Assembly: GCF_017355525.1 (NCBI RefSeq)
Contig: NZ_CP067395.1
Location: forward strand, 1,302,001 to 1,366,000
Length of the DNA stretch: 64,000 nt
Direction of reading: 5' to 3'
Source of the DNA: Lysobacter enzymogenes
GTDB taxonomy: Bacteria > Pseudomonadota > Gammaproteobacteria > Xanthomonadales > Xanthomonadaceae
Positions within the stretch are counted from its first letter, which is position 1. The number at the start of each line of letters is the position of its first letter. Positions 24,990-33,830 of the stretch are shown one piece after another. A program made the translations under genes and the position numbers. A model generated the notes under the pieces. It was not told where the DNA came from and ran no database searches. It was given only the letters and a program-made list of their open reading frames with translations.

Positions 24990-25016
24990 CGGGGCTCACC
25001 GCGAGCCCCGTTGTTG
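24990..25016 (+). terminator. Terminator of the LuxR-type regulator
   Basis: CGGGGCTC and GAGCCCCG form an 8-bp stem with a 5-base loop, followed by TTGTTG. It lies 135 bases past the regulator stop, beyond the heptamer repeat. Confidence 0.55.
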
Positions 25017-25036
25017 TCCACACAGCCTGTGGACAA
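25014..25036. promoter_or_regulatory. Paired DnaA-box-like palindrome
   Basis: TTGTCCACA, five bases, then TGTGGACAA: two 9-mers in perfect inverted orientation, each one base from the DnaA consensus TTATCCACA. Confidence 0.4.
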
Positions 25037-25198
25037 GCCTGCGGACAGCGGGGGTCGGACAGGGCTGCAGCCTTTGTTACATAAGCGTTGCAACAGATTT
25101 GGCGAAAAAATCGCCAGTGGATTTCCGACCGGCGTCGCGAAACCGAAACCGCCCCCTTCCGACCGCCCCGGGCGCGCCTCGCGCCGGCTCCAGCCCGT

Positions 25199-28100
25199 TC
25201 AGCGAGCCGCCGCCGCGGCCGCCAGCAGGCGGTCGAGCACCGACTTCAAGGCCAGCGGCTTGACCGGCTTGGCCAGCAGCGAACGGCCGGCCGCGTGCAC
25301 CGCCGCGCGCACCTCGTCGCCGCCGTCGGCGCTCAGCAGCAGGCACGGCGGCGAACCGAACTCGGGCTCCAGGCGTCGCGCCAGGGCCACGCCGGTGTCG
25401 TCGCGGTCGAGATGGAAATCGAACAGCCACAGCTGCGCCGGCGCCGCGCGCAGGGCCGCACGCGCGCCGGCCTCGTCGGCGGCGACGACGACTTCGCAGC
25501 CCCAGCGCCGCAGCACCTCGCTCAGCGCGGCCAGCGCCTGCGCGTCGTTGTCGACCGCGAGCACGCGCAGCCCGGCCAGCGCGCCGCGCGCGCCGGCCTG
25601 CGCGGGCGCGCGCGGCGGCGCCTGCGCGGCGCGCACCGCGGCCACGCGCACGCCGAATGCGGTGCCGCGGCCGACCTCGCTGCGCAGGCTCAGCGGCGCA
25701 TCGAGCAACTGCGCGATGCGGTCGGCGATCGACAAGCCCAGGCCGAGGCCCTGCCCCGGCGCATCCGGGCCGCGGCGGAATTCTTCGAAGATCGCCGCGC
25801 GCTGCGCCGGCTCGATGCCCGGGCCGGTGTCGTGCACCTCGATGCGCCAGCCGTCGCCGCGCCGGCGCACGCCGAGCAGCACCCGCCCCTGCGCGGTGTA
25901 GCGCACCGCATTGGCGAGGAAGTTCTGCAACACCCGCCGCAGCAGTTGCGGATCGCTGCGGGTCCAGGCGCGGCTGGGCACGTAGCGGAAGCGCAGGCCG
26001 CGCGCGGCGGCGATCGCGGCGAACTGCGCGGCCAGCGGGTCGAGCACTTCGGCCAGCGGAAACTCGCGCGGCTGCGGCACCAGCCCGCCGGCCTGCAGGC
26101 GCGACATGTCGAGCAAGCCGGTCAGCAGGTCGCCGGTGGATTCCAGCGCGCCGCCGATGCGCGCGACGGTCTCGCGCTGGGCCGGGTCGGCGACTTGCTG
26201 GCCCAGCGCGTCGGCGAACAGCTGCGCCGCATGCAGCGGCTGCATCAGGTCGTGGCCGACCGCGGCGAGGAAGCGGCTCTTGGCTTCGTTGGCGCGCTGC
26301 GCTTCCTGGGTCGCCACCTCAAGATCGGCGGTGCGTTCGGCCACGCGCTGCTCGAGCGTCTCGTTGGCCTGGATCAGCCCCGCTTCGGCGCGGCGGAACG
26401 CGGTGACGTCGGTGAAGGTCGCGACGAAGCCGCCGCCGGGCATCGGATTGCCGCGGATTTCCAGGATGCTGCCGTCGGCGAGCACGCGTTCGGACAGATG
26501 CGCGGTGCCGGCGCGCATATAGGCCAGGCGCCGCTGCAACGCGCCTTCCAGATCGCCCTGGAACGGCAGCCGGTGCATCGCCCAGCGCGCGAGGTCGGCG
26601 ATGGGACGGCCGACTTGCAGCAACTCGGGCGGGAAATCGAACAGTTCGGCGTAGCGCCGGTTCCAGGCGACCAACCGAAGCTGCGCATCCACGACGCTGA
26701 TGCCCTGGCTCATGTTCTGCAACGCCGCTTCGAGCACGCGCTGGTTGAAGCGCAGATCCGCCGACGCCTCGCCGACGATCGCCGCGACCGTGTCGAGATC
26801 GCGCCCGGCCTCGCGCCGCGCAGCATCCAGCAGCACCCGCGCCGACGACGAACCCAGCACCGCGGCCAGTTCGCGCTCGACCCCCGCTTCGACCGCCGCC
26901 GCGACCGGCGCGCCGGTGGCGACGCCGTCGAGCAGCTGCGCCACGCGTTCGCGCGGCAGGAAGCGCAGGCCGGCGTCGCGCAGGGTCTGCGCATCGAGGC
27001 CGCGGCGCGCATGCCGGGCCGGCTCGCGCCGCCACAGCGCGGCGAGCACGGTGACCAGCGTTCCGGTGAACAGGCTCGCGCCGACCGCGCGGCCGAGCCG
27101 GCTCCAGCCGGTCAGGCCGAACAAACGCTCCGGCGCCAGCCATTCCCAACCCAGCGGGCCGTGCGCGAACCATGCCGGCGCCGCGCCGCGCGCTTCGAAC
27201 AGCATCGGCAGCAGCAGCGTCCAGCACCACACCGCGAAACCCGCGGCGATGCCGGCGATGGCCGCGCGCGCCGGCGTCTGCGGCCGCCACACCGCGAACG
27301 CCAGCGCCGGCGCCAGCGTCGCCAGCGCCGAGAACGACACCGCGCCGACGTCGGCCAGCGCCTCGCTGCCGGCGATCAAACGGCTGTAGCCCCACGCCAG
27401 CAGCATGATCGCGACGATGCCGGCGCGGCGCAGCGCCAGCACCCGCCCGCGCAGGTCGCGGTTGCGCGACCACGCGCCGCGCAGCAGGTTCGGCGCGAAC
27501 CAGTGGTTGCCGATCATCAGGCTCAGGGTCAGTGTGCTGACCACGACCATGCCGGTAGCGGCGCTGAGCCCGCCGAGAAACGCGAACAGCGCCAGCCCCT
27601 GCTGCCCCTGCGCCAGCGGCAGCGCCAGCACGTACAGGTCCGAAGGCACCTGGGTGCCGAGCAGGCGCTGGCCGAGCATCGCCACCGGCAGCACCGGCGC
27701 TGCGATCAGCAGCAGGTACAGCGGGAACTGCCAGCGCGCGGTGCGCACGTGGGCTTCGTCGCGGCATTCGACCACGCCGACATGGAACTGGTGCGGCAGG
27801 ATGAACATCGCCAGCGCGCCGAGCAGCACCAGCGGCGCGAAACCACCGGCCGGGCCGTCCGCCGCGACCGGCGCGGCCGGCGCCGGCGGCAGCGCGTCGA
27901 GGCCGAGCCAGACGAAACCGCCGAGCGCCAGCATCGCCGCCAGCTTGAACACCGACTCGAACGCCATCGCCAGCACCAGCCCGCGGTTGTGCTCGGCGGC
28001 GCTGGCGCGGCGGGTGCCGAACAGCATCGCGAACAGCGCCATCGCCAGCGCCACGTACAGCGCGCTGTCGCGCCACGCCGGCGAAGCGGCGCCGTCGGCG

Positions 28101-28549
28101 TTGTGGGTGGTCAGCATGGCGAAGCTCATCGCCACCGCTTTCAACTGCAGCGCGATGTAGGGAATCAGCCCGAGCGCGGCGATCAGGGTCACCAGCGCGG
28201 CCAGCCACGCGTCCTTGCCGAGACGGGTCGCGATCAGGTCGGCCAGCGAAGTCGCGTTGGTCTCGCGCGCCAGCCGCACCAGCTTGACCATGAAGCCCAC
28301 GGCCAGGGCATAGAACAGGATCGAGCCGAGAAACGTCGGCGGCAGCGGCCAGCCGTAGCGCGCGGCCTGGGTGACGGTGCCGTAGAAGGTCCACGAGGTG
28401 CAGTGCACCGCCAGCGACAGCGCGTAGATGTGATGCCAGTGGCGCGCCAGCACGCCCGGCCGGCGTTCGGCGAACAGCGCGGTGCCGAACATCAGCGCCA
28501 GCCACGCCAGACTGGCCAGGGCGACGGTGGTGAGGCTCAGCATGGGCAT
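25199..28549 (-). CDS. Hybrid sensor histidine kinase with sodium/solute symporter-like domain
   Basis: A 1116-residue membrane sensor. Residues about 1-480 form a 12-13 helix SLC5/PutP-like module, as in CbrA/ErcS'-type kinases. A PAS domain (about 620-735) and short coiled coil (ANETLEQRVAERTADLEVA) lead to a HisKA domain with His766 in VGHDLMQPLH, a HATPase domain (NFLANAVRYT, DTGPGIE, GLGLGLSI) and a C-terminal receiver (about 991-1116) with Asp1044 in FDFHLD and Lys in LLAKP. The ATG at 28549 is the first giving a membrane start. It converges on the LuxR-type regulator; the ligand may be 3-hydroxybutyrate, by context only. Confidence 0.9.
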   Translation of the reverse strand: MPMLSLTTVALASLAWLALMFGTALFAERRPGVLARHWHHIYALSLAVHCTSWTFYGTVTQAARYGWPLPPTFLGSILFYALAVGFMVKLVRLARETNATSLADLIATRLGKDAWLAALVTLIAALGLIPYIALQLKAVAMSFAMLTTHNADGAASPAWRDSALYVALAMALFAMLFGTRRASAAEHNRGLVLAMAFESVFKLAAMLALGGFVWLGLDALPPAPAAPVAADGPAGGFAPLVLLGALAMFILPHQFHVGVVECRDEAHVRTARWQFPLYLLLIAAPVLPVAMLGQRLLGTQVPSDLYVLALPLAQGQQGLALFAFLGGLSAATGMVVVSTLTLSLMIGNHWFAPNLLRGAWSRNRDLRGRVLALRRAGIVAIMLLAWGYSRLIAGSEALADVGAVSFSALATLAPALAFAVWRPQTPARAAIAGIAAGFAVWCWTLLLPMLFEARGAAPAWFAHGPLGWEWLAPERLFGLTGWSRLGRAVGASLFTGTLVTVLAALWRREPARHARRGLDAQTLRDAGLRFLPRERVAQLLDGVATGAPVAAAVEAGVERELAAVLGSSSARVLLDAARREAGRDLDTVAAIVGEASADLRFNQRVLEAALQNMSQGISVVDAQLRLVAWNRRYAELFDFPPELLQVGRPIADLARWAMHRLPFQGDLEGALQRRLAYMRAGTAHLSERVLADGSILEIRGNPMPGGGFVATFTDVTAFRRAEAGLIQANETLEQRVAERTADLEVATQEAQRANEAKSRFLAAVGHDLMQPLHAAQLFADALGQQVADPAQRETVARIGGALESTGDLLTGLLDMSRLQAGGLVPQPREFPLAEVLDPLAAQFAAIAAARGLRFRYVPSRAWTRSDPQLLRRVLQNFLANAVRYTAQGRVLLGVRRRGDGWRIEVHDTGPGIEPAQRAAIFEEFRRGPDAPGQGLGLGLSIADRIAQLLDAPLSLRSEVGRGTAFGVRVAAVRAAQAPPRAPAQAGARGALAGLRVLAVDNDAQALAALSEVLRRWGCEVVVAADEAGARAALRAAPAQLWLFDFHLDRDDTGVALARRLEPEFGSPPCLLLSADGGDEVRAAVHAAGRSLLAKPVKPLALKSVLDRLLAAAAAAR

Positions 28550-28617
28550 GAGGCGCGGCGCATCGGCGCAGGATAGCGGCGGGAAGCGACCCGGAACAGC
28601 GCAGCCGCGACGGCCCT

Positions 28618-28716
28618 CTGTAGGAGCGGCGCGAGCCGCGACTGCGGGGTTACCGGTCGCGGCGAAAGGTTCGGCGCAGTTGTGTTGTCGCGGTCGCGGC
28701 TCGCGCCGCTCCTGCA
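28618..28716. repeat. Inverted REP pair, GGAGCGGCGCGAGCC family
   Basis: A forward copy (28618-28647) and a reverse copy (28689-28716), separated by about 41 bases, lie between the histidine kinase start and the TonB receptor stop. Confidence 0.85.
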
Positions 28717-28830
28717 CAAAGCGAACGGGGCGTCCCTGCCCCGCCGCAAAAAACGCGGGTCTGCGCCCCCCGGGGCGCAGACCCGACGCGGCGTCCCAGC
28801 CGCACTCCCCATTCGACGCTTGGAACGAAA

Positions 28831-31077
28831 TCAGAACGCGTACTTGACCGACAGCGAGTACTGGCGCGGCGGGCCGTAGAAGCCGGTGTAGACGCCGAGC
28901 GCCGAGTTCAGGCTGTAGCCGGTGGTGCGGTATTCCTTGTCGGCGAGGTTGCTGCCCTGCAGCGACACCGTCCACGGGCCCTTGCTCCTCCAGGTCACGC
29001 CGGCGTTGATCAGGCCGTAGCCGTCCTGGGTGATCGGCAGCGCGCCGGTGCGCACGATCTCGGTCGTCGCGACCACCTCGCTCTGGTAGCTGTAGCCGAC
29101 CCGCGCCGACAGATTGCTGCCGTCGGACAAGTCGGTGCGGTACTCGACGTTGAGCGCGCCGGAGAACTCGGGCGCGTTGGTGAACTCCTGTTCCTTGGCG
29201 ATGTTGACGCCGGCGTACAGGAATTCGTCGTACTTCGCGTCGAGCCAGGCCAGGTTGCCGGAGATCAGCCAGTTCTGGTTCGGCAGCCACTGGTACTCGA
29301 CTTCCAGGCCCTGCACCGTGCCCTGGCCGGCGTTGGTGAAATCGCCGAAGAACGCGTCGTTGGTGCCGTCGCCGTTGCTGTCGTAGGCGGTGAACACCGA
29401 CAGTTGGATGTCCTTGTACTTGTTGTGGAAGTACGACAGGTTCAGGAACAGGCGCTGGTCGAAGAACGCCATCTTGCTGCCGACCTCGTAGCTGTCGACG
29501 ACCTCGTCGTCGAACGGCTCGGCCGAACGCGGCACCGCCGCGGCCTGGGCGCGGATGTTGTAGCCGCCGGACTTGAAGCCGCGCGTGGCCAGGCCGTAGA
29601 CCATGATGTCCGGCGCGATCTGGTAGTCGAGCGAGACTTTGGGCGAGGTGTTCTTGAAATTGATCTTGCGGTCGAAGTTGGCCGCGATCGCGCCGCTGGG
29701 AATGGTGAAGTTCGCGTCGCGATAGCCCTGGTTGAACACCTTGGCGCGCTTGTCCTCGTCGGTGTAGCGCGCGCCGACGTCGAGCTTGAGCTTGTCGGTC
29801 AGGTCGAACGTCCAGTCGGCGTAGAACGCCAGCGACTCGGTATAGACCGTGCCCTGGGTGTCGCCGAAGCTGAGGTTGAAGAAGTTGTTGAGCACCTGCC
29901 CGCCGGCCTCGCCGTCGAAGGCGTAGATGCCCATGACGCCGCGGGCGCGGCCGCCGCCGTCGTAGTTGGCCTGCAGTTCGTGGCTGACCTGCTGGTCGCT
30001 GTAGAACGCCTTCACGTCGGCGATCTTGTTCTGCAGGGTGTCGAAGTCGATGTTGGTCTCGGTGTCCGACTCGCGCTTGGCCAGCACGTACTTGAACGTC
30101 CAGTCGTCGCTGGCGCGCCAGTTGACCGTCGCCGAGGCGCCCTTGATCGTGGTGTCGTTGACGTTGGGCATGCCGCTGCGGATGTCGTAGCGGCTGCCCA
30201 GCGGCGCGACGCCCGGGGCGAAGCGGTTCGGCGCGAGCATCTTGGCGCCGCGCACGCCGGACTGGTCGTCCATCCAGTCGAACGCGAACTGGATGTCGAG
30301 CGCGTCGCTGACGTAGGCGCCGAGGCTGCCGCGCAGGGCCAGCACTTCCTTGTCGCTGACGTCCTGGCCGGTGACGACGTTCTTGCCGAAGCCGTCGCGG
30401 TTGAGGCTGGCGACCGACAGACGCCCGCGCAAGGTCGCGTCGCCGCCCTGGGTCGCGCCGCCGATCGGGCCGGCGACCGCGGCCTTGACGTCGAGCTGGC
30501 CGTAGTTGCCGACGGTCACCTGGGCGAAGCCGTCGAACTGGGTCGGCAGGCCGCGCGAGATGTACTTGATCGCGCCGCCGATGGTGTTCTTGCCGTACAG
30601 CGTGCCCTGCGGGCCGCGCAGCACTTCGATGCGCTCGACGTCGAACACGTCCAGCAGCGCGCCCTGCGGGCGGGCGATGTAGACGTCGTCCATGTAGATG
30701 CCCACGCCCGGGTCCACGCCCCACAGCGGATCGGACTGGCCGACGCCGCGGATGTAGGCGGTGATGGTGCTGCTGGAACCGCGCGCGGCGTAGATGGTCA
30801 GGTTCGGCACCTGCGCGTCGAGGTCGCTGAGGTCCTCGACGTTGAGCCGGTCCAGCGCCTCGGGCGTGAACGCGGTGATCGCCACCGGCACTTCCTGCAA
30901 GGTCTCCTCGCGCTTGCGCGCGGTGACGGTCAGCCCGCCCAGGGTCGTGGCGTCGCGCGCGGCCGGCGCGGCGTCCTGCGCCCAGGCGGCCGGCGCCAGC
31001 AAGGCGAGAGCGACCGCGGTGGCGAGCGCGCCGCGGCGGGCGCTATGACTTGGGGCGTGTGCGTTGATGCGGGTCAC
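28831..31077 (-). CDS. TonB-dependent outer membrane receptor
   Basis: A 748-residue outer-membrane transporter with GTG start and GGAGGG nine bases upstream. A signal peptide (about 1-33, cut after AAWAQ) precedes a TonB-box-like TVTARKRE, a plug domain (VPVAITAF, GPQGTLYGKNTIGGAIKYIS), and a 22-strand barrel ending in the C-terminal aromatic pattern LSVKYAF. Similar receptors in xanthomonads import diverse nutrients. The position between the symporter-like kinase and the GntP permease suggests uptake of 3-hydroxybutyrate oligomers or a related compound, but the substrate is not visible in the sequence. Confidence 0.92.
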   Translation of the reverse strand: MTRINAHAPSHSARRGALATAVALALLAPAAWAQDAAPAARDATTLGGLTVTARKREETLQEVPVAITAFTPEALDRLNVEDLSDLDAQVPNLTIYAARGSSSTITAYIRGVGQSDPLWGVDPGVGIYMDDVYIARPQGALLDVFDVERIEVLRGPQGTLYGKNTIGGAIKYISRGLPTQFDGFAQVTVGNYGQLDVKAAVAGPIGGATQGGDATLRGRLSVASLNRDGFGKNVVTGQDVSDKEVLALRGSLGAYVSDALDIQFAFDWMDDQSGVRGAKMLAPNRFAPGVAPLGSRYDIRSGMPNVNDTTIKGASATVNWRASDDWTFKYVLAKRESDTETNIDFDTLQNKIADVKAFYSDQQVSHELQANYDGGGRARGVMGIYAFDGEAGGQVLNNFFNLSFGDTQGTVYTESLAFYADWTFDLTDKLKLDVGARYTDEDKRAKVFNQGYRDANFTIPSGAIAANFDRKINFKNTSPKVSLDYQIAPDIMVYGLATRGFKSGGYNIRAQAAAVPRSAEPFDDEVVDSYEVGSKMAFFDQRLFLNLSYFHNKYKDIQLSVFTAYDSNGDGTNDAFFGDFTNAGQGTVQGLEVEYQWLPNQNWLISGNLAWLDAKYDEFLYAGVNIAKEQEFTNAPEFSGALNVEYRTDLSDGSNLSARVGYSYQSEVVATTEIVRTGALPITQDGYGLINAGVTWRSKGPWTVSLQGSNLADKEYRTTGYSLNSALGVYTGFYGPPRQYSLSVKYAF

Positions 31078-31313
31078 GATGGTTGTCCCTCCCCCGGGAG
31101 CAGATTCGATGCGGAAGCGATTCGCTGAAGGCGCGCGGAAGTCGCGCGCAGCGCCGCAGCGCCGCGCAGTCCCCCGTCATGGCCCACAGCCTAGGAGCCG
31201 GCCGCCGCGCCCGGCAGCTGTACCTTCGGACAATGCCGGCCGCGCCGCCGCATTGCCGACACTGCGCGCTGCCGGGCCCGACGCCCGCGCCGCAATGAGG
31301 GGAATCCGAACCG

Positions 31314-32711
31314 ATGGCGTTTTTGATCGTGCTGGCCGCGCTGTGCTTCCTGATGTACGTCGCCTACCGCGGCCACAGCGTGATCCTGTTCGCGCCGGTG
31401 GCGGCGCTCGGCGCGGTGCTGCTGACCGACCCGTCGCTGGTCGCGCCGATGTTCACCGGCCTGTTCATGGACAAGATGGTCGGCTTCCTCAAGCTGTATT
31501 TCCCGGTGTTCCTGCTCGGCGCGATCTTCGGCAAGCTGATCGAGACCTCGGGCTTCTCCAAATCCATCGTCGCCGCGACGATCCGCCTGGTCGGCCGCGA
31601 ACGCGCGATGCTCGCCATCGTCGCGGTGTGCGCGCTGCTGACCTACGGCGGCGTGTCGCTGTTCGTGGTGGTGTTCGCGGTGTACCCCTTCGCCGCCGAG
31701 CTGTTCCGCCAGAGCGACATCCCCAAGCGGCTGATCCCCGGCACCATCGCGCTCGGCGCGTTCACCTTCACCATGGACGCGCTGCCGGGCACGCCGCAGA
31801 TCCAGAACATCATCCCGACCGCGTTCTTCGGCACCGACACCTGGGCCGCGCCGATCCTCGGCACCATCGGCGGCGTGTTCATCCTGATCGTCGGCCTGCT
31901 GTATCTGAACTGGCGCCGCCGCGCCGCGCTCAAGGCCGGCGAAGGCTACGGCAGCAACCTGCTCAACGAACCGGCGCCGTTCGCCGGCGGCAAGCTCGCC
32001 CATCCGCTGCTGGCGATCACCCCGTTGATCGTGGTCGGCGTGGCCAACAAGCTTTTCAGCCAATGGCTGCCGCAGGTCTACGGCAAGCAGCACAGCTTCG
32101 ACCCGGCGGTGATCGGCGACGCCGCGCCGGTGGTCCAGGAGGTGTCCAAGATCGCCGCGATCTGGGCGGTCGAAGGCGCGCTGCTGCTCGGCATCGCCGC
32201 GGTCGTGGCGTTCGCCTGGAAGCCGGTCGCGGCGAGCTTCGCCGAAGGCAGCAAGGCGGCCATCGGCGGCGCCCTGCTGGCGGCGATGAACACCGCCAGC
32301 GAGTATGGTTTCGGCGCGGTGATCGCGGCGCTGCCGGGGTTTCTGGTGGTCGCCAACGCGCTCGGCGCGATCCCCAACCCGCTGGTCAACGAAGCGGTCA
32401 CCGTGACCGCGCTGGCCGGCATCACCGGCTCGGCGTCCGGCGGCATGAGCATCGCCCTGGCGGCGATGTCGCAGACCTTCATCGCCAACGCGCAGGCCGC
32501 CAGCATCCCGATGGAGGTGCTGCACCGGGTCGCCTCGATGGCCTCCGGCGGCATGGACACCCTGCCGCACAACGGCGCGGTCATCACCCTGCTGGCGGTG
32601 ACCGGCCTGAGCCATCGCCAGGCCTACAAGGACGTGTTCGCGATCACCCTGATCAAGACCGCGGCGGTGTTCGTGGTGATCGCGACGTTCTACGCGACCG
32701 GCTTGGTCTGA
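31314..32711 (+). CDS. GntP-family permease, probable 3-hydroxybutyrate transporter
   Basis: A 465-residue inner-membrane carrier with about 12-13 helices and GntP-family motifs (MNTASEYGFGAVIAALPGF, GITGSASGGMSIALAAM, ASMASGGMDTLPHNGAVITL). It closely resembles permeases that sit beside 3-hydroxybutyrate dehydrogenase in Pseudomonas, so D-3-hydroxybutyrate is the best guess for the substrate. The ATG has GAGGGGAA upstream. It is divergent from the TonB receptor, and the shared interval of 236 bases should hold both promoters. No dehydrogenase gene follows; a REP pair comes next. Confidence 0.85.
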   Translation: MAFLIVLAALCFLMYVAYRGHSVILFAPVAALGAVLLTDPSLVAPMFTGLFMDKMVGFLKLYFPVFLLGAIFGKLIETSGFSKSIVAATIRLVGRERAMLAIVAVCALLTYGGVSLFVVVFAVYPFAAELFRQSDIPKRLIPGTIALGAFTFTMDALPGTPQIQNIIPTAFFGTDTWAAPILGTIGGVFILIVGLLYLNWRRRAALKAGEGYGSNLLNEPAPFAGGKLAHPLLAITPLIVVGVANKLFSQWLPQVYGKQHSFDPAVIGDAAPVVQEVSKIAAIWAVEGALLLGIAAVVAFAWKPVAASFAEGSKAAIGGALLAAMNTASEYGFGAVIAALPGFLVVANALGAIPNPLVNEAVTVTALAGITGSASGGMSIALAAMSQTFIANAQAASIPMEVLHRVASMASGGMDTLPHNGAVITLLAVTGLSHRQAYKDVFAITLIKTAAVFVVIATFYATGLV

Positions 32712-32740
32712 GCGCAAAACCGGTTTTCCCCCTCGTACCC

Positions 32741-32840
32741 CTGTAGGAGCGGCGCGAGCCGCGACCGCGACAACGCAACTGCGCCGCAGGTTTCGCCGTA
32801 ATCGCGTTGTCGCAGTCGCGGCTCGCGCCGCTCCTACAGG
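32741..32840. repeat. Inverted REP pair, GGAGCGGCGCGAGCC family
   Basis: Forward (32741-32769) and reverse (32812-32840) copies face each other. The spacer itself contains a further inverted match (CGACAACGC, GCGTTGTCG), so the whole 100-base unit can fold as one hairpin. Confidence 0.88.
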
Positions 32841-32849
32841 AAGCTACGG

Positions 32850-32878
32850 TTACATCGGTCCCGGCTCTTGGGTATGCT
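32850..32878 (+). promoter_or_regulatory. Candidate promoter of the STM4015-STM4011 operon
   Basis: TTACAT and TATGCT are separated by 17 bases, with the predicted start about 30 bases before the GTG at 32915. It begins only 10 bases after the REP pair. Confidence 0.4.
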
Positions 32879-32914
32879 GCGGCCTCGTTTACCAACGCAG
32901 GCAAGGAGCCCCAC

Positions 32915-33826
32915 GTGACCATCGGCGAGTACTCGCAGATCTACCGCGGCAAACGCGTCGTCGAATTCCGCATGGGCGCCACGCCCGCCGGCGGCGACGT
33001 GGTCTACCGGCTGACCCAGGACTACGACAGCGAGGAGAGCCAGCGCGACCTGCTCGACGATTTCCTGTCCAAGGTCGACCCGGCCGAACTGGACACCCTG
33101 ATCGTCGGCGCGTGGAGCGAAGCCCACGACGAGGGCCCGCAGGGCTACCTCGATGCGCTGATCGAATACCGCGCCAAGCTGCCCAAGCTCACCGCGCTGT
33201 TCGTCGGCGACATGACCTACGAGGACTGCGAGATCTCCTGGATCATCCAGACCTCCTACAACCCGCTGCTGGCCGCGTACCCGCAACTGCAGTCGCTGCG
33301 CATCCGCGGCTCCAGCAGCCTGGAGCTGCAGGCGTTCTCGCACGAGGCGCTGGAAGAACTGGCGATCGAATGCGGCGGCCTGCCGAACAAGATCGTCGAG
33401 GCCGTCGCCGGCTCGACCCTGCCCGCGCTCAAGCACCTGGAACTGTGGCTCGGTAGCGACAACTACGGCTTCGACGGCAGCGTCGCCGACTACCAGAACC
33501 TGCTCGCCAAGATCGGCCCGGAGCGCCTGCGCTACCTCGGCCTGCGCGATTCGGAAATCAGCGACGATCTGGCCGTATGGCTGGCGCAGCAGCCGTGGCT
33601 GGGCTCGCTGCAGACCCTGGACCTGTCGTTGGGCACCATCGGCGACATCGGCGCGCAGGCGCTGGCCGAAAGCCCGAACCTCGGCGCGCTGGAGCGCATC
33701 GACCTGAGCCACCACTACATCTCGGACGAGTGGCAGGCCAAGCTGCGCGCGCTGCCGTGCCAGGTGGTGCTCGACGATCCCGAGGAAGAGGACGACGGCG
33801 ACCGCTACGTGGCCGTGTCCGAGTAA
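32915..33826 (+). CDS. STM4015 family leucine-rich repeat protein
   Basis: A 303-residue protein with GTG start and AGGAG eight bases upstream. An N-terminal alpha/beta part (about 1-90) leads into leucine-rich repeats (LQSLRIRGSSSLELQ, LKHLELWLG, LRYLGLRDSEISDD, LQTLDLSLGTIGD, LERIDLSHHYISDE) and an acidic tail (DDPEEEDDGD). It is the recognised STM4015-type partner of the four genes that follow. LRR folds usually bind proteins, so a scaffold or recognition role is likely, but no function is established. First gene of a five-gene operon; four bases separate it from the next. Confidence 0.85.
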   Translation: MTIGEYSQIYRGKRVVEFRMGATPAGGDVVYRLTQDYDSEESQRDLLDDFLSKVDPAELDTLIVGAWSEAHDEGPQGYLDALIEYRAKLPKLTALFVGDMTYEDCEISWIIQTSYNPLLAAYPQLQSLRIRGSSSLELQAFSHEALEELAIECGGLPNKIVEAVAGSTLPALKHLELWLGSDNYGFDGSVADYQNLLAKIGPERLRYLGLRDSEISDDLAVWLAQQPWLGSLQTLDLSLGTIGDIGAQALAESPNLGALERIDLSHHYISDEWQAKLRALPCQVVLDDPEEEDDGDRYVAVSE

Positions 33827-33830
33827 GCGC

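Larger units (their letters stand above)
24856..25198. other. Interval between convergent genes with a repeat hairpin, a terminator and a palindrome
   Basis: This 343-base stretch holds a heptamer inverted repeat (24858-24949), a terminator (24990-25016) and a DnaA-box-like palindrome (25014-25036), each listed separately. From 25040 to 25198 I see nothing further. Confidence 0.6.

Noticed and set aside
25014..25036. Origin of replication
   Set aside because: Only two DnaA-box-like sites, no AT-rich unwinding region, and no dnaA, dnaN or gidA nearby.
25199..30724. A single 1841-codon open frame on the minus strand
   Set aside because: Only the part from 28549 down encodes the histidine kinase. 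The upstream part is a shifted reading of the TonB receptor gene, with low-complexity Arg/Gly/Ala sequence and no domains.
32741..32840. Rho-independent terminator of the permease
   Set aside because: The 100-base hairpin is a REP pair of a family found at four other places here; it lacks a T-run and may only incidentally protect the mRNA end.
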